From NCBI GenBank assembly GCA_003290465.1, contig CP030759.1, forward strand, positions 2,108,001-2,172,000: DNA of 64,000 nt. Direction: 5' to 3'. Under the pieces are notes generated by a model, which saw only the letters and a list, made by a program, of their open reading frames with translations, was not told the origin of the DNA and ran no database searches. This DNA comes from Candidatus Sumerlaea chitinivorans. Lineage in GTDB: Bacteria; Sumerlaeota; Sumerlaeia; Sumerlaeales; Sumerlaeaceae. The position numbers and the translations under genes are program-made. Within the stretch, counting starts at the first letter, position 1, and each line of letters starts with the position of its first letter. Shown here piece by piece: positions 27,596 through 36,036 of the stretch.

Positions 27596-29299
27596 CTACC
27601 GTGTCCCCGCCGCAGAGAGAATCTTGTCCGAGGCAACGGAGTTTCCTGATTTTGCCGTGGCCGCCCCTATGTCCGCGACACGTTCGTACACATAAACCGT
27701 CCCCTTGCCCCATCCGGAGGCATGGGTCTTCGTCACATAGCGGAATCTCTCATTGAACCACGGGGAACGTCGGGAGGCAAACCAATCCTCCAGACACACA
27801 ATGAAGTCAGGCCGCAAAATCTCGATTACCGGATCCACAATGGCATTGTTGGCTTTCTTATCCCGTTTATAGTACTCCACCGCTGCCGGAGTCACTAATC
27901 CAAACGTGTCATACACACGCGCATGGGGCAGGTAAAACGCGATGATTCCCACCTCTGCGGTGAGAACACGGTCACGGCTACCGGGCTGGATCCTTGGCGC
28001 CAAGCGCTTCGCCGCTTCTGCGTATGCCAACTCACGCGTTGGAGGGATGAAACCCAACTGCATTTGCGAGGGAAGGATGCTTTCTAATTTCAGGGTCTCA
28101 TTGACCTCATGCCAAAAGTAGGCTTGGTTCGCGACCAGAAAGAAGGCACCGATCACCGACAATTTCGCTGGACGCAACCACCGCCACTCGCGACAGAGGG
28201 GAACCAGTTCGGCTTGCAAGCGAGCTAAGTATCTTACGCCTGCGACCAAACATAGCACTGTAAATGGAGCCACGGGCAGGATATACCACCCAAAGAACAG
28301 CGTGTCGGCAAACGCGTAACCAATCGCTAAAGTTGCTACAAATGCCGGCATAACCAGCCACTCGCGCCCATACCGCTTGAGTTCGGCCACCCCCATCCCC
28401 AACAACACAAAGATTGGGAGAGCGGCTGCAAAGGTCAGATATAAGTAGTCAGCTTTCGCGTGGCTTTTAGAGAAGAAACCACTGAAATAGTTCAGCATGT
28501 TCATGCCGTTTGGCCAGTAGAGAGCACGCTGAATCACACGGTCGAGCCAGTCGCCATTCCAGTCAAACGAACTGTAGGCAACGCTTTTCGCGCGTACGGA
28601 ATTGGGAATAACGCTTCCGAAATAGAGCCATGCGAAAATTGCCCATGCGGCCACCGGCACGGCCGCGATGGCCACCGTTCGCCACCGAATCGGCACTCGC
28701 TTCGCGTACAGTGCCGCCGTCAGGAAAAACCACAAGAGGACCCCTTCGGGGCGCGTCAGTGTGGCAAGGGAAGTGCAGCCGTAGGCGAGCCCTTGGCGAT
28801 TGGTCAGCGCACCCCATACGCCAACCACCACGAGCATCGTAAAAAAGGGCGACTCCATTCCCAGCGTGGACAGCACCACATTGTCTGGAACCATCGCGAA
28901 CATGAGGCCGCACGCCAACCCGATCACTCGATGCCGCCACACCGCCCGCGCCAACATGTAGACAAAGATTGCGGTAACACTGTCACTGGCCAAGCTCACA
29001 ACGTTGGCGACAAGCGGTAGGCGTGGAGTCCCAAACAAAATCGACGCCACGGCCATGAGCATCGTGAAAAAAGGCGTCGTCGTGCCCAGCACACGTTCTC
29101 CCACATTGAAAACGAAGCCCCGACCATGCGCTAAGTTGTCCGCATAGCGAAACGTGATATAGGCGTCATCCGTCGTGGGCCAACCAAACGCTAACCGCAG
29201 GGCAACCGTTGCAAAGACGAGTACTCCCCCGTAAACAAAATCGCGTGCATCGATTCGAAAACGTTTCATGGGATAATCTCTTTTCTCCACGCTAAGCAT
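27596..29299 (-). CDS. Polytopic membrane glycosyltransferase, GT39/PMT-like
   Basis: 567 residues from the ATG at 29299, which has GGGAG at a proper distance; an ATG at 29269 is also possible. After a first helix comes 'GWPTTDDAYITFRYADNLAHGRGFVFN', the DD-containing first external loop of GT-C enzymes that use polyprenyl-linked sugars. About ten further transmembrane helices follow, then an extracytoplasmic C-terminal region of about 150 residues. It probably transfers a sugar to lipid, polysaccharide or protein outside the membrane. The donor and acceptor are unknown. Confidence 0.8.
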   Translation of the reverse strand: MLSVEKRDYPMKRFRIDARDFVYGGVLVFATVALRLAFGWPTTDDAYITFRYADNLAHGRGFVFNVGERVLGTTTPFFTMLMAVASILFGTPRLPLVANVVSLASDSVTAIFVYMLARAVWRHRVIGLACGLMFAMVPDNVVLSTLGMESPFFTMLVVVGVWGALTNRQGLAYGCTSLATLTRPEGVLLWFFLTAALYAKRVPIRWRTVAIAAVPVAAWAIFAWLYFGSVIPNSVRAKSVAYSSFDWNGDWLDRVIQRALYWPNGMNMLNYFSGFFSKSHAKADYLYLTFAAALPIFVLLGMGVAELKRYGREWLVMPAFVATLAIGYAFADTLFFGWYILPVAPFTVLCLVAGVRYLARLQAELVPLCREWRWLRPAKLSVIGAFFLVANQAYFWHEVNETLKLESILPSQMQLGFIPPTRELAYAEAAKRLAPRIQPGSRDRVLTAEVGIIAFYLPHARVYDTFGLVTPAAVEYYKRDKKANNAIVDPVIEILRPDFIVCLEDWFASRRSPWFNERFRYVTKTHASGWGKGTVYVYERVADIGAATAKSGNSVASDKILSAAGTR

Positions 29300-29675
29300 A
29301 GCTCCTTGCTCCCATATCCCCCGAAATGGTGAGGCAAGGGTAAAGTACGCCTTTGAGGTTTATCCCGGAAACTATGCGACTTTTCCCCCATGCCTTGCTT
29401 CACTGTGTTCACTTTTTCCATTCTCCTTGTCAAGCGCTTTTCGTGGTGCGCCATGCCCATGGCATAGTCTTCTTAATCAAACTTGTTCGAATTGCCTTGC
29501 GGAAAGCATGCGCTCCTCCCCAAGTGAGCGCCGATTCCTTGAAAAGGAATTGAGAACAAAGGTAGTAAAGTGGACGGTGCGCCTGCGCGTCGGGAAATGC
29601 TTAGTTGGGCAAACCCGCGCAGGAAAATTTGATGACGCCTTCTTTAAATAGTTGGCTGCAGGAAGTCCGTAGGGA
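29300..29675. other. Divergent intergenic region, 376 bp
   Basis: No convincing gene. Small frames at 29353-29553 and 29427-29651 lack ribosome sites and protein-like composition. The region separates the membrane glycosyltransferase and the ThuA-like gene and should hold both promoters. It contains CAAGCGCTT at 29431-29439, shared with the palindrome at 37353, and a 5-bp-arm palindrome ATGCC-CAT-GGCAT at 29453-29465. Confidence 0.55.
29431..29439. promoter_or_regulatory. Possible LacI-type half-conserved operator
   Basis: CAAGCGCTT, with the 8-bp palindrome AAGCGCTT and the central CpG typical of LacI-family sites. The same nine bases form the core of the palindrome before the MalG-type permease. 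It lies 237 nt upstream of the ThuA-like start. A nine-base match can occur by chance. Confidence 0.25.
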
Positions 29676-30386
29676 ATGAGCTCAAAATCACGCGTTGTTA
29701 TCGTAGCCGGAGGGGAAGGCGGAGAGCGAACCGCTCGTTATGCGGCAGAGCTTGAGCGGATTCTCGAGCCTTTGTGTCAGCCGGAGATTTTTACCGGTGC
29801 AGATGCTTTCAAACACTTGGGACGCTGTCGTCTTCTCATCTTGTTGGGACAACACGACATCCAAACACTTGGTGACCAACATCAACCCCTCACGTATGCC
29901 CACAAGCAATGTTTCGGGGGGTACGTCTCTTCGGGTCGCCCCATCGTCGTTGTGGGCGCAGCCATCCGAAGCTTTTCCGAGTGGCCGCGGTTTGCTGAGC
30001 TCATTGGCTTTCAGCTCGAGAAACCTCCGGCAAACCAGAGTTTCTCCGACAAACACACTCTTGCTCTCCACGATGAGGAACATCCCATCATTCAGGGAGT
30101 GCAGCACGTGCCGGGGACCGCTCTTTGGACGGGCATTCCTGTCCCAACTGGAGGCGTAGAAATGACCGTCGTTGCAAGCACGTGGTATGACTCAGCCCAC
30201 ATTCCCGTCGTTGCTATCGGCGAAGGGGGAGCCCGACCCGGTGCTGGTCCCAGCTGCTACTTAGCCCTACGTGACGCCCCCGAAACACTCCAAGATCCCA
30301 CACTCAGAAGTCTGTGGCGAAACACGGTAACGTGGGCACTGGAAGAGGGGCACTCTGCCTCGCTGGCGGGCGCTGAAAAGCAATAA
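29676..30386 (+). CDS. ThuA-like (class I amidotransferase-fold) protein
   Basis: 236 residues. The N-terminal 'VVIVAGGEGGERTARYAAELERIL', the 'LLILLGQHDIQTL' strand, 'HPIIQGVQHVPGTALWTG' and the closing 'RSLWRNTVTWALE' follow the trehalose-utilisation ThuA fold, which resembles glutamine amidotransferases without their catalytic Cys. ThuA proteins act in disaccharide (trehalose, sucrose) use, proposed to work with a 3-keto sugar dehydrogenase. A Gfo/Idh protein is at the window start but is not linked. GCAGGAAG precedes the ATG by about 10 nt. Confidence 0.7.
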   Translation: MSSKSRVVIVAGGEGGERTARYAAELERILEPLCQPEIFTGADAFKHLGRCRLLILLGQHDIQTLGDQHQPLTYAHKQCFGGYVSSGRPIVVVGAAIRSFSEWPRFAELIGFQLEKPPANQSFSDKHTLALHDEEHPIIQGVQHVPGTALWTGIPVPTGGVEMTVVASTWYDSAHIPVVAIGEGGARPGAGPSCYLALRDAPETLQDPTLRSLWRNTVTWALEEGHSASLAGAEKQ

Positions 30387-30482
30387 GTAGCAGTGCAAGT
30401 TGCGGCCGATGTTTCAGATGGTGAACGTATTGCGGACGCGGCGGCACCTTGGCGTCCACGCAAGTCTCAGCTGCGCACCCAA

Positions 30483-31124
30483 TTACGGTAGCTGATAATC
30501 GCTCAGCCGGAAGATATCCCCGTTGCTAACGGTCCCGTTGGTCGGGTCGTACTGAATGTATTTGAAGGTGGTTGCGTTTACGATTGCCCCACTGTCGGAA
30601 AACAATGCCGGTGAATACCCCGGATAAAAACGAAGGGCCTGATTATCCGGCTCCCAGTCGTTGGTGTCGTCATTATCAGCCCCACCGCCGGGGTTTGCAC
30701 TCGAATACGTGTCAATGTCCGTATCCGGCCCCACACTCGCCAAGGCATAGCGCCACGGTGAATCAATCGGCATCGCCCCGTAGCGATACCAGCGTTGGCG
30801 CTGGGGGCCGGGGCCCGTTGCCTGCTGCACGCGGAAAACATCCCGCGGCACCGAGGAGATGTATTGGATGGGAGTCGTGATCACCAGCAAGCGCGTGAAG
30901 ATGTCGGGATAAGAGTTCCAGTCCACGCGATACTGCTCGAGCGCCCCGGCCATAGTGCGCATATCGGCTTTCGCACGAGCCACCTTCGAACGAACCTGAG
31001 CTTCCAAGAAATTAGGAACGGCAATCGCTGAAAGAATCGCGATGATGGCAACAACGATCAGAAGTTCAATGAGTGTAAAGGCTTTGATCATGGAACGACA
31101 AGACATACGTTTGGCGTTGGCCAT
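30483..31124 (-). CDS. Type II secretion/type IV pilus pseudopilin, GspG-like
   Basis: 213 residues from the ATG at 31124, preceded by GGGAGG. The class III signal is 'MIKA' followed by 'FTLIELLIVVAIIAIL', with Ala instead of Gly at -1, and Glu5 of the mature protein present. The helix runs on as 'SAIAVPNFLEAQVRSKVARAKADMRTMAGALEQYRVDWNSYP', as in major pseudopilins. The C-terminal domain is Asp/Gly/Pro-rich with possible calcium-binding acidic loops ('DTDIDTYSSANPGGGADNDD'). No prepilin peptidase or Gsp machinery is in the window. It starts 1 nt after the stop of the Spy-like gene. Confidence 0.9.
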   Translation of the reverse strand: MANAKRMSCRSMIKAFTLIELLIVVAIIAILSAIAVPNFLEAQVRSKVARAKADMRTMAGALEQYRVDWNSYPDIFTRLLVITTPIQYISSVPRDVFRVQQATGPGPQRQRWYRYGAMPIDSPWRYALASVGPDTDIDTYSSANPGGGADNDDTNDWEPDNQALRFYPGYSPALFSDSGAIVNATTFKYIQYDPTNGTVSNGDIFRLSDYQLP

Positions 31125-31125
31125 T

Positions 31126-31803
31126 TCAGTTTCCTCCCCGAGTCGGCGCGTTTGAGTTTCCACCCGGATTCTGGCCGGGATTTTGCGGTGAATTTTGGCC
31201 CTGATTTGGCCTGCCGCCTCCACCGCGTCCGCCCGGACCCCGGTTGCCAAATCGCTCGCGGCGTTTCTCGAGGTACCGCTGATACTCGGCATCGCCGAGA
31301 GCGGCTTTCACCTTTGCCTCGCGCTTCGACCGTTGCTGCTGGAAATACTCGCGCAGTTTTTGTCTCTGGTCGTCACTCAAGACCTTTTGCATTTCCTCGC
31401 GCAGCTCACGCATCTGCGGGTTGCCGCCGTCGCCACGACCTCCGCCGAATCCACCAAATCCGCCCATCATCATGCCGGGTGGAGGTCCATCGCCAAAGCG
31501 CCCTCCTTGGCGCGGCCCGGTTGTCATTTGCTCCCGCAGCTTCATCATCTTATCGCGCAGCTCTTCGAGCTTCTTTTGCTGTTCTGGCGTGATGTTCGCG
31601 TAAGCCGCCGCCTCCTTCATCATTTCTTGCATTTGCTGAGGCGAGGGCGGCTGGAATTCGTCCGTGACACCATTGTTCGCCACCGCCCCGGGTCGCACCT
31701 GATTGACACGGTAGAATCCATAGCCTCCGGCCGCAATGATGAGGACAATGCTAATCACCAACTTCGCAAGGCTATGATCTTTGGCTTCTTGCTGAGGGCG
31801 CAT
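31126..31803 (-). CDS. Membrane-anchored Spy/CpxP-like protein with Gly/Met-rich linker
   Basis: 225 residues from the ATG at 31803 with GGAG 9 nt upstream; the open frame continues to a TTG at 31866. A single N-terminal transmembrane helix (residues 14-33) anchors the rest outside. Two helical segments carry LTxxQ-type motifs, 'ITPEQQKKLEELRDKM' and 'LSDDQRQKLREYFQQQRSK', as in Spy/CpxP periplasmic chaperones. They flank a Gly/Pro/Met stretch ('PPPGMMMGGFGGFGGGRG'). The C-terminus is Gly/Asn/Gln/Pro-rich and disordered. Translational coupling to the pseudopilin gene suggests a joint role in pilin folding or export. This role is an inference. Confidence 0.75.
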   Translation of the reverse strand: MRPQQEAKDHSLAKLVISIVLIIAAGGYGFYRVNQVRPGAVANNGVTDEFQPPSPQQMQEMMKEAAAYANITPEQQKKLEELRDKMMKLREQMTTGPRQGGRFGDGPPPGMMMGGFGGFGGGRGDGGNPQMRELREEMQKVLSDDQRQKLREYFQQQRSKREAKVKAALGDAEYQRYLEKRRERFGNRGPGGRGGGGRPNQGQNSPQNPGQNPGGNSNAPTRGGN

Positions 31804-32086
31804 CGGAGCCACTCCTTTCTCGTTCTCAACTACCCTGGCGCGAGTGGCTTTTCTGGTGAGAGGCAATAAAAACGTAGCCGCTTCACACCTTTTTATTCAC
31901 CCCATTGCCTTGGCCAAATCAAGTAACATTGTAAGCTCGCAGACATCTGTTTTTTCTTTTTTTACGAATCAGCGTTTCGAAGGTGCCGTGCTGCAAACTC
32001 CCCCAGCGCTCCCTGCATCCGGGAAAAACTTGCTCTTTGCGCTCGCCGCTGCACCTCGAATCGGATCCGTGTGAGTGCCTGCCGGG

Positions 32087-32881
32087 CTAATCCTCAAGCT
32101 GAGAACCCACAGCTGGCTCCTCCTCCGCTGTAAGTTGAAGGAAAAGGTCCTCAAGGTCGGCCTGACTGCTTTGCTGGCGCGCCCGCAGCTCTTCAATCGT
32201 TCCGACGAACAGGAGCTGCCCTCGATGAATGATTCCGATACGATCGGCCAGTTCCTCGGCCACGGCCAATTGGTGCAGGGACAGGAATATAGTCTTCCCT
32301 GCCCGAGCCTGCTCGCGCATAAGATCTTTCAGAATTCTGGAGCTTTTGGGATCGAGCCCGACTAGTGGCTCATCGACGATCACGACCTCCGGGTCGTGCA
32401 TGAGGGCGACGCTCACCACCAATTTCTGCCGCATGCCGTGACTGTAGTTTTCGATGAGCTTATCCGCCGCGCTTTCCAGCCCAAACAGACGAAAGTAATG
32501 CGCCATGCGCTGCTCTTGGATTGGCCGCGGGATTGAAAATAAATCGCCCACAAAGCGGAAAAAGTCGGCACCCGTCAGCTTCTCGTAAAGGTACGGATGA
32601 TCGGGGATGAACCCCGTGCGTCTTTTTGCCTCTACGGGGTCGCGCTGGATATCGTAGCCGGCGACCCAAGCACGGCCTTCCGTCGGGCGGATGAGTCCCG
32701 CCAGCACCTTCATCGTCGTGGTTTTGCCCGCCCCATTCGGCCCAAGAAAAATGAACAGTTCGCCGCGGCGCACCCGCAGGTCGAGATTTTGCACCGCGAC
32801 GACATCCTCGTAGCGTTTGGTCAGCCCTTCGATGATAATGCCATACTCGCCCGCATCGGGGTGGCGCGTTGTTTCGCTCAA
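32087..32881 (-). CDS. ABC transporter ATPase (CcmA/NatA type)
   Basis: 264 residues from a TTG at 32881 with GAGGA 10 nt upstream. Walker A 'GPNGAGKTTT', signature 'YSHGMRQKL', Walker B 'VVIVDEPLVGLD', and an H-loop in 'SLHQLAVAEEL' are all intact. 'GFIPDHPYLYEKLTGADFFRFVGDLF' is the usual region of two-component export-type ATPases. No membrane subunit lies next to it: the preceding genes are DUF2905 (4 nt away) and dsbD. It may serve a permease encoded elsewhere. Confidence 0.92.
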   Translation of the reverse strand: MSETTRHPDAGEYGIIIEGLTKRYEDVVAVQNLDLRVRRGELFIFLGPNGAGKTTTMKVLAGLIRPTEGRAWVAGYDIQRDPVEAKRRTGFIPDHPYLYEKLTGADFFRFVGDLFSIPRPIQEQRMAHYFRLFGLESAADKLIENYSHGMRQKLVVSVALMHDPEVVIVDEPLVGLDPKSSRILKDLMREQARAGKTIFLSLHQLAVAEELADRIGIIHRGQLLFVGTIEELRARQQSSQADLEDLFLQLTAEEEPAVGSQLED

Positions 32882-32885
32882 GGGA

Positions 32886-33104
32886 TCAACGTCCTCGCAT
32901 AAACAGATTGAGCAGAATCGTCACGAGAATGCTCAGCAAAATGCTGGTCGTAATGGGAAAGTGAAACGAAAAGTTCCGCCGCTGGATGTGGATGTCGCCC
33001 GGAAGGCGCCCGAGCCAAGGCAGCTTCTCCATGCCGATGAAGAGAAGACCTGCAAGGACCAACACGATGCCCATAACGATGAGTAATTTCCCCACACCCA
33101 TCAT
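32886..33104 (-). CDS. Small membrane protein, DUF2905
   Basis: 72 residues with two transmembrane helices (about 5-25 and 49-68) around a basic loop 'LPWLGRLPGDIHIQRRNFSFHFP', the signature of DUF2905. Function unknown. The ATG overlaps the dsbD stop (ATGA), and the ABC ATPase follows after 4 nt, so the three genes form one operon. Confidence 0.9.
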   Translation of the reverse strand: MMGVGKLLIVMGIVLVLAGLLFIGMEKLPWLGRLPGDIHIQRRNFSFHFPITTSILLSILVTILLNLFMRGR

Positions 33105-34606
33105 GGTGTTTTTGCCTCCGCCTCGCGGACTTTCCTTAGCCGTTCGAGAAAGAGGTCCGGCGCTTCAAATTTGCGTAAGGTCAGGTCACTGAGCACTCGC
33201 CCGTCGGGGGCGATAAAAATAATCGTGGGGAGCGACATGGCACCATATTTCTGTGCCAAAGCACTGTTCGTTTCATTCTCTTCCGTCATATCCACCTTGA
33301 CTTTGATGAAGCGGCTCAGCTCGCGTGCAACATCCGGATGGGGAAAAGTTTTCCGTTCAAGTTCCTTACACGCTGCGCACCATTCCGCTCCAAAATCGAT
33401 CATCACGGGTCGCCCCTCAGCTCGGCCGCGGGCCAGCGCGGTCGCTTCGTCTGTCAACCATTCCTCGGCACTCTGACCCGTCGGCCCGGCAGCGTTCGAA
33501 GCGAGCTCCTGCCCACCTCGAGCCGCGGTCGCATCCGTAGACGACGCAGTGACGGCACTCGTGGTGGAGCTATCCTGAGCCAGAGCGCTAGTGTGCCCCG
33601 CCTGTGGTGGTGACAGTTGTGCCGCGGACTGCGCCGAAAGTGCGCCACCGGTGTGCGTAAGAAGAGGTTGCGAGATCCCCACAACGTACCCCGCAACCAG
33701 CGTCAGCACGAGCGCAAGGCCTTGCCAGAACCTTTGAAGCACAGGCAGGTGGGAACGCCGATTCCCAAGGCGGAGCAAAAACAGGGCGCCCAGCACTGCT
33801 GAAATTACGACCACGCCGCGATACACGGCCACCGGGAAGAGAAGTGCCCCATAGTATCCCACCGCAACCGCGATGAGCAGCGCCCCCAAGAAGATCCGAA
33901 TATCCTCCATCCAGTCCCCTGACTTGGGCATTACTTTTAGAAACGCTGGGAATGTTCCTAACAGCATGAACAAAAGGCCAATCCCCAACGCGTAAAAGAA
34001 AAGTAACGATATCCCAACCAGTTCCTGCCCACTTTGGGTGGCAAGCGTCAGGATGCTGAAAAGGACCGGGCTACCGCAGGGCGAGGCGATTACCCCCGTG
34101 ATCATTCCCAGCAGAAACGCCCCCACAAACCCACCGCGATTGGCTTTGCCCTGCAAGCGACTTGCCAGAGCCGGGGGCATTTGGATCTCGAAAAGCCCCA
34201 ACATGCTCAGCCCCATCGCGAGGAAGAACACCAACAGAAATCCGAGAAACCACTTATTCTGAAGCAAAAAGCCCAACAGCTTGCCCGATTTTGCGCCTGC
34301 GTAGCCAAGCAGCGAGTAAACCGTCGCTAAACCAAGCACAAAAACGAAGGAACGCAAAAACCCCTGAAGGGGTCGTTGGTTTGCCGAGCGTGCCCCAATG
34401 ATGCTTAGAGTAATTGGGATCATTGGGTAGACGCACGGGGTGAAACTCACCAACACTCCCGCGGCAAACACGATCAGTAAGGTTAGCAAGAGACCACGGC
34501 TTGAGAGACTCGCTGCAGCGTCAAAGTCTGTCAGACCTGCAAATGCTGGAACACCCACCGCACAGAAGGCGACCAGCCACACAATTCGTTTGAGCATGGT
34601 GTTCAA
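33101..34606 (-). CDS. dsbD: DsbD-like thiol:disulfide interchange protein without alpha domain
   Basis: 501 residues. After a signal or first helix, eight transmembrane helices form the CcdA-like core with its redox cysteines in 'SFTPCVYPM' and 'ASPCGSPV'. A Ser/Ala/Thr-rich linker (about residues 315-375) leads to a C-terminal thioredoxin domain with 'WCAAC'. The N-terminal periplasmic DsbD-alpha domain of E. coli DsbD is missing, as in many other bacteria. It carries electrons from cytoplasmic thioredoxin to the periplasm, for example for c-type cytochrome maturation (see ccsA) or the TlpA-like lipoprotein at 48702. Confidence 0.92.
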   Translation of the reverse strand: MNTMLKRIVWLVAFCAVGVPAFAGLTDFDAAASLSSRGLLLTLLIVFAAGVLVSFTPCVYPMIPITLSIIGARSANQRPLQGFLRSFVFVLGLATVYSLLGYAGAKSGKLLGFLLQNKWFLGFLLVFFLAMGLSMLGLFEIQMPPALASRLQGKANRGGFVGAFLLGMITGVIASPCGSPVLFSILTLATQSGQELVGISLLFFYALGIGLLFMLLGTFPAFLKVMPKSGDWMEDIRIFLGALLIAVAVGYYGALLFPVAVYRGVVVISAVLGALFLLRLGNRRSHLPVLQRFWQGLALVLTLVAGYVVGISQPLLTHTGGALSAQSAAQLSPPQAGHTSALAQDSSTTSAVTASSTDATAARGGQELASNAAGPTGQSAEEWLTDEATALARGRAEGRPVMIDFGAEWCAACKELERKTFPHPDVARELSRFIKVKVDMTEENETNSALAQKYGAMSLPTIIFIAPDGRVLSDLTLRKFEAPDLFLERLRKVREAEAKTP

Positions 34607-34624
34607 AGCTACATTCTAAGAGGT

Positions 34625-36034
34625 GTGAATGTTCGAGAGCCGAAAGCGAAACCAGTGACGCAAACCCCACATAAAATGGCACCGGCGGCGCTGCCCCTGA
34701 ACCCTGAGCACGGGGTTGAAGTCGAGCACGTAGCCAAGCGCTACCGCGTCATTTTGGGCGAAGTGGGACGCATCCGGGGTTTTCTTTTCTGGCGGTGGTC
34801 CTCCCGTCACCAACGTCGGGATCTCTGGGCGCTCGACGACGTCTCGTTCACCGTGCGCAAGGGCGAGATTCTTGGAGTACTCGGACCGAACGGCGCAGGC
34901 AAAAGCACCCTGCTGCGCATTCTCGGCGGGATCACCCCTCCCGACCGCGGAGTGGTTCGCCGCGGCCCACGAGTTGCCGCCATGCTCGATCTATCCGTTG
35001 GTTTTCACCCTGCTCTCACTGGCTATGAGAACATTTTTCTTGCAGGGTCGCTTCTGGGCATTCCCCGCGCCGAGATGCGCCACCGCTTACCAGAAATCAT
35101 CGCGTTCAGCGGTCTCGACCCCGCGGCTCTCGAGCAGCCCATTCGGCATTTTTCGTCGGGCATGACAGCGCGACTCGGGTTTGCGTTGGCGGTCCACACG
35201 GATCCGGACGTCATCCTTGTGGATGAAGTGCTCGCCGTTGGAGACTCCGAATTCCAAATCCGGAGTGCCCAGCGCATGCTGAAGTTCGCTGAAGAAGGTC
35301 GCTCAATGGTGTTGGTCTCACACATGGTGGACCAGATTGAGCATATCTGCGCACGCACTCTATGGCTCGACCGGGGGCGTGTCATGGATTTTGGCCCCAC
35401 CCAGCATGTGACCCCCAAATACCGCCGTTTTCTCAATGAACGAATCCACCATGCTAAGGAGGCTGCCCCTTCACCCACGCTGGCGACGGCAGAAGGTATC
35501 GCTCATTCAGCCGGGGCCACAGCTGAAACGAACTCTCTGAAATCGACATCTCAAACCAACGCCGTGCGCATTGAAAGCCTCTCACTCGAGGATGAGGAAG
35601 GCCGCCCCCGCGACAGGTTTGCTACCGGCGCCTTTCTGCGCGCGGTTGCGGTCGTTCGCGCCTACACTCCACTTCCACGGTGGAACGCGTTAGTGACCGT
35701 GTTCAACGAGGTTGGCGATATCGTGGACGATTTCCTCATCACCGAAAAAGGGGTTAGCCCGCCCCCACTCACCGGCGCCGTGCGCATCACCATCGCATTT
35801 TGCCCACTGCTTCTCTACCGAGGGCGCTATGAACTCGTCCTCGAAATCGTCCGTGAAGAGGATCCGCAAGAGTCCTTTTCCCCACTTCGCGGTGCAGCGA
35901 CATCCCGCCCCACTCCTCCCACACTTGCCCGCGCTGTTGCAACCTTTGAAGTTGAAACGGACCTTAACGGCATTCAACCGCTTGTCTACGGCACGATGCC
36001 GTTTGAGTTGGAAGTCATTCCCAAGATCGACTGA
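34625..36034 (+). CDS. Polysaccharide-export ABC ATPase, Wzt type with C-terminal carbohydrate-binding domain
   Basis: 469 residues. The ATPase has Walker A GPNGAGKST (87-95), signature 'FSSGMTARLGFA' near 178, Walker B 'DVILVDEVLAVGD' and an intact H-loop ('LVSHMVDQI'). Residues 310-469 form the Wzt-C-like beta-sandwich that recognises the capped end of an O-antigen chain. It starts at a GTG (34625) very close to AAGAGGT, so an internal ATG at 34676 is possible. No Wzm permease adjoins; the genes around are a permease for sugar import and a nucleotide-sugar epimerase. It ends 2 nt before the convergent MalG-type gene. Confidence 0.88.
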   Translation: MNVREPKAKPVTQTPHKMAPAALPLNPEHGVEVEHVAKRYRVILGEVGRIRGFLFWRWSSRHQRRDLWALDDVSFTVRKGEILGVLGPNGAGKSTLLRILGGITPPDRGVVRRGPRVAAMLDLSVGFHPALTGYENIFLAGSLLGIPRAEMRHRLPEIIAFSGLDPAALEQPIRHFSSGMTARLGFALAVHTDPDVILVDEVLAVGDSEFQIRSAQRMLKFAEEGRSMVLVSHMVDQIEHICARTLWLDRGRVMDFGPTQHVTPKYRRFLNERIHHAKEAAPSPTLATAEGIAHSAGATAETNSLKSTSQTNAVRIESLSLEDEEGRPRDRFATGAFLRAVAVVRAYTPLPRWNALVTVFNEVGDIVDDFLITEKGVSPPPLTGAVRITIAFCPLLLYRGRYELVLEIVREEDPQESFSPLRGAATSRPTPPTLARAVATFEVETDLNGIQPLVYGTMPFELEVIPKID

Positions 36035-36036
36035 CT

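Noticed and set aside
29353-29651. Short plus-strand frames before the ThuA-like gene
   Set aside because: No ribosome sites, poor composition, overlapping each other.
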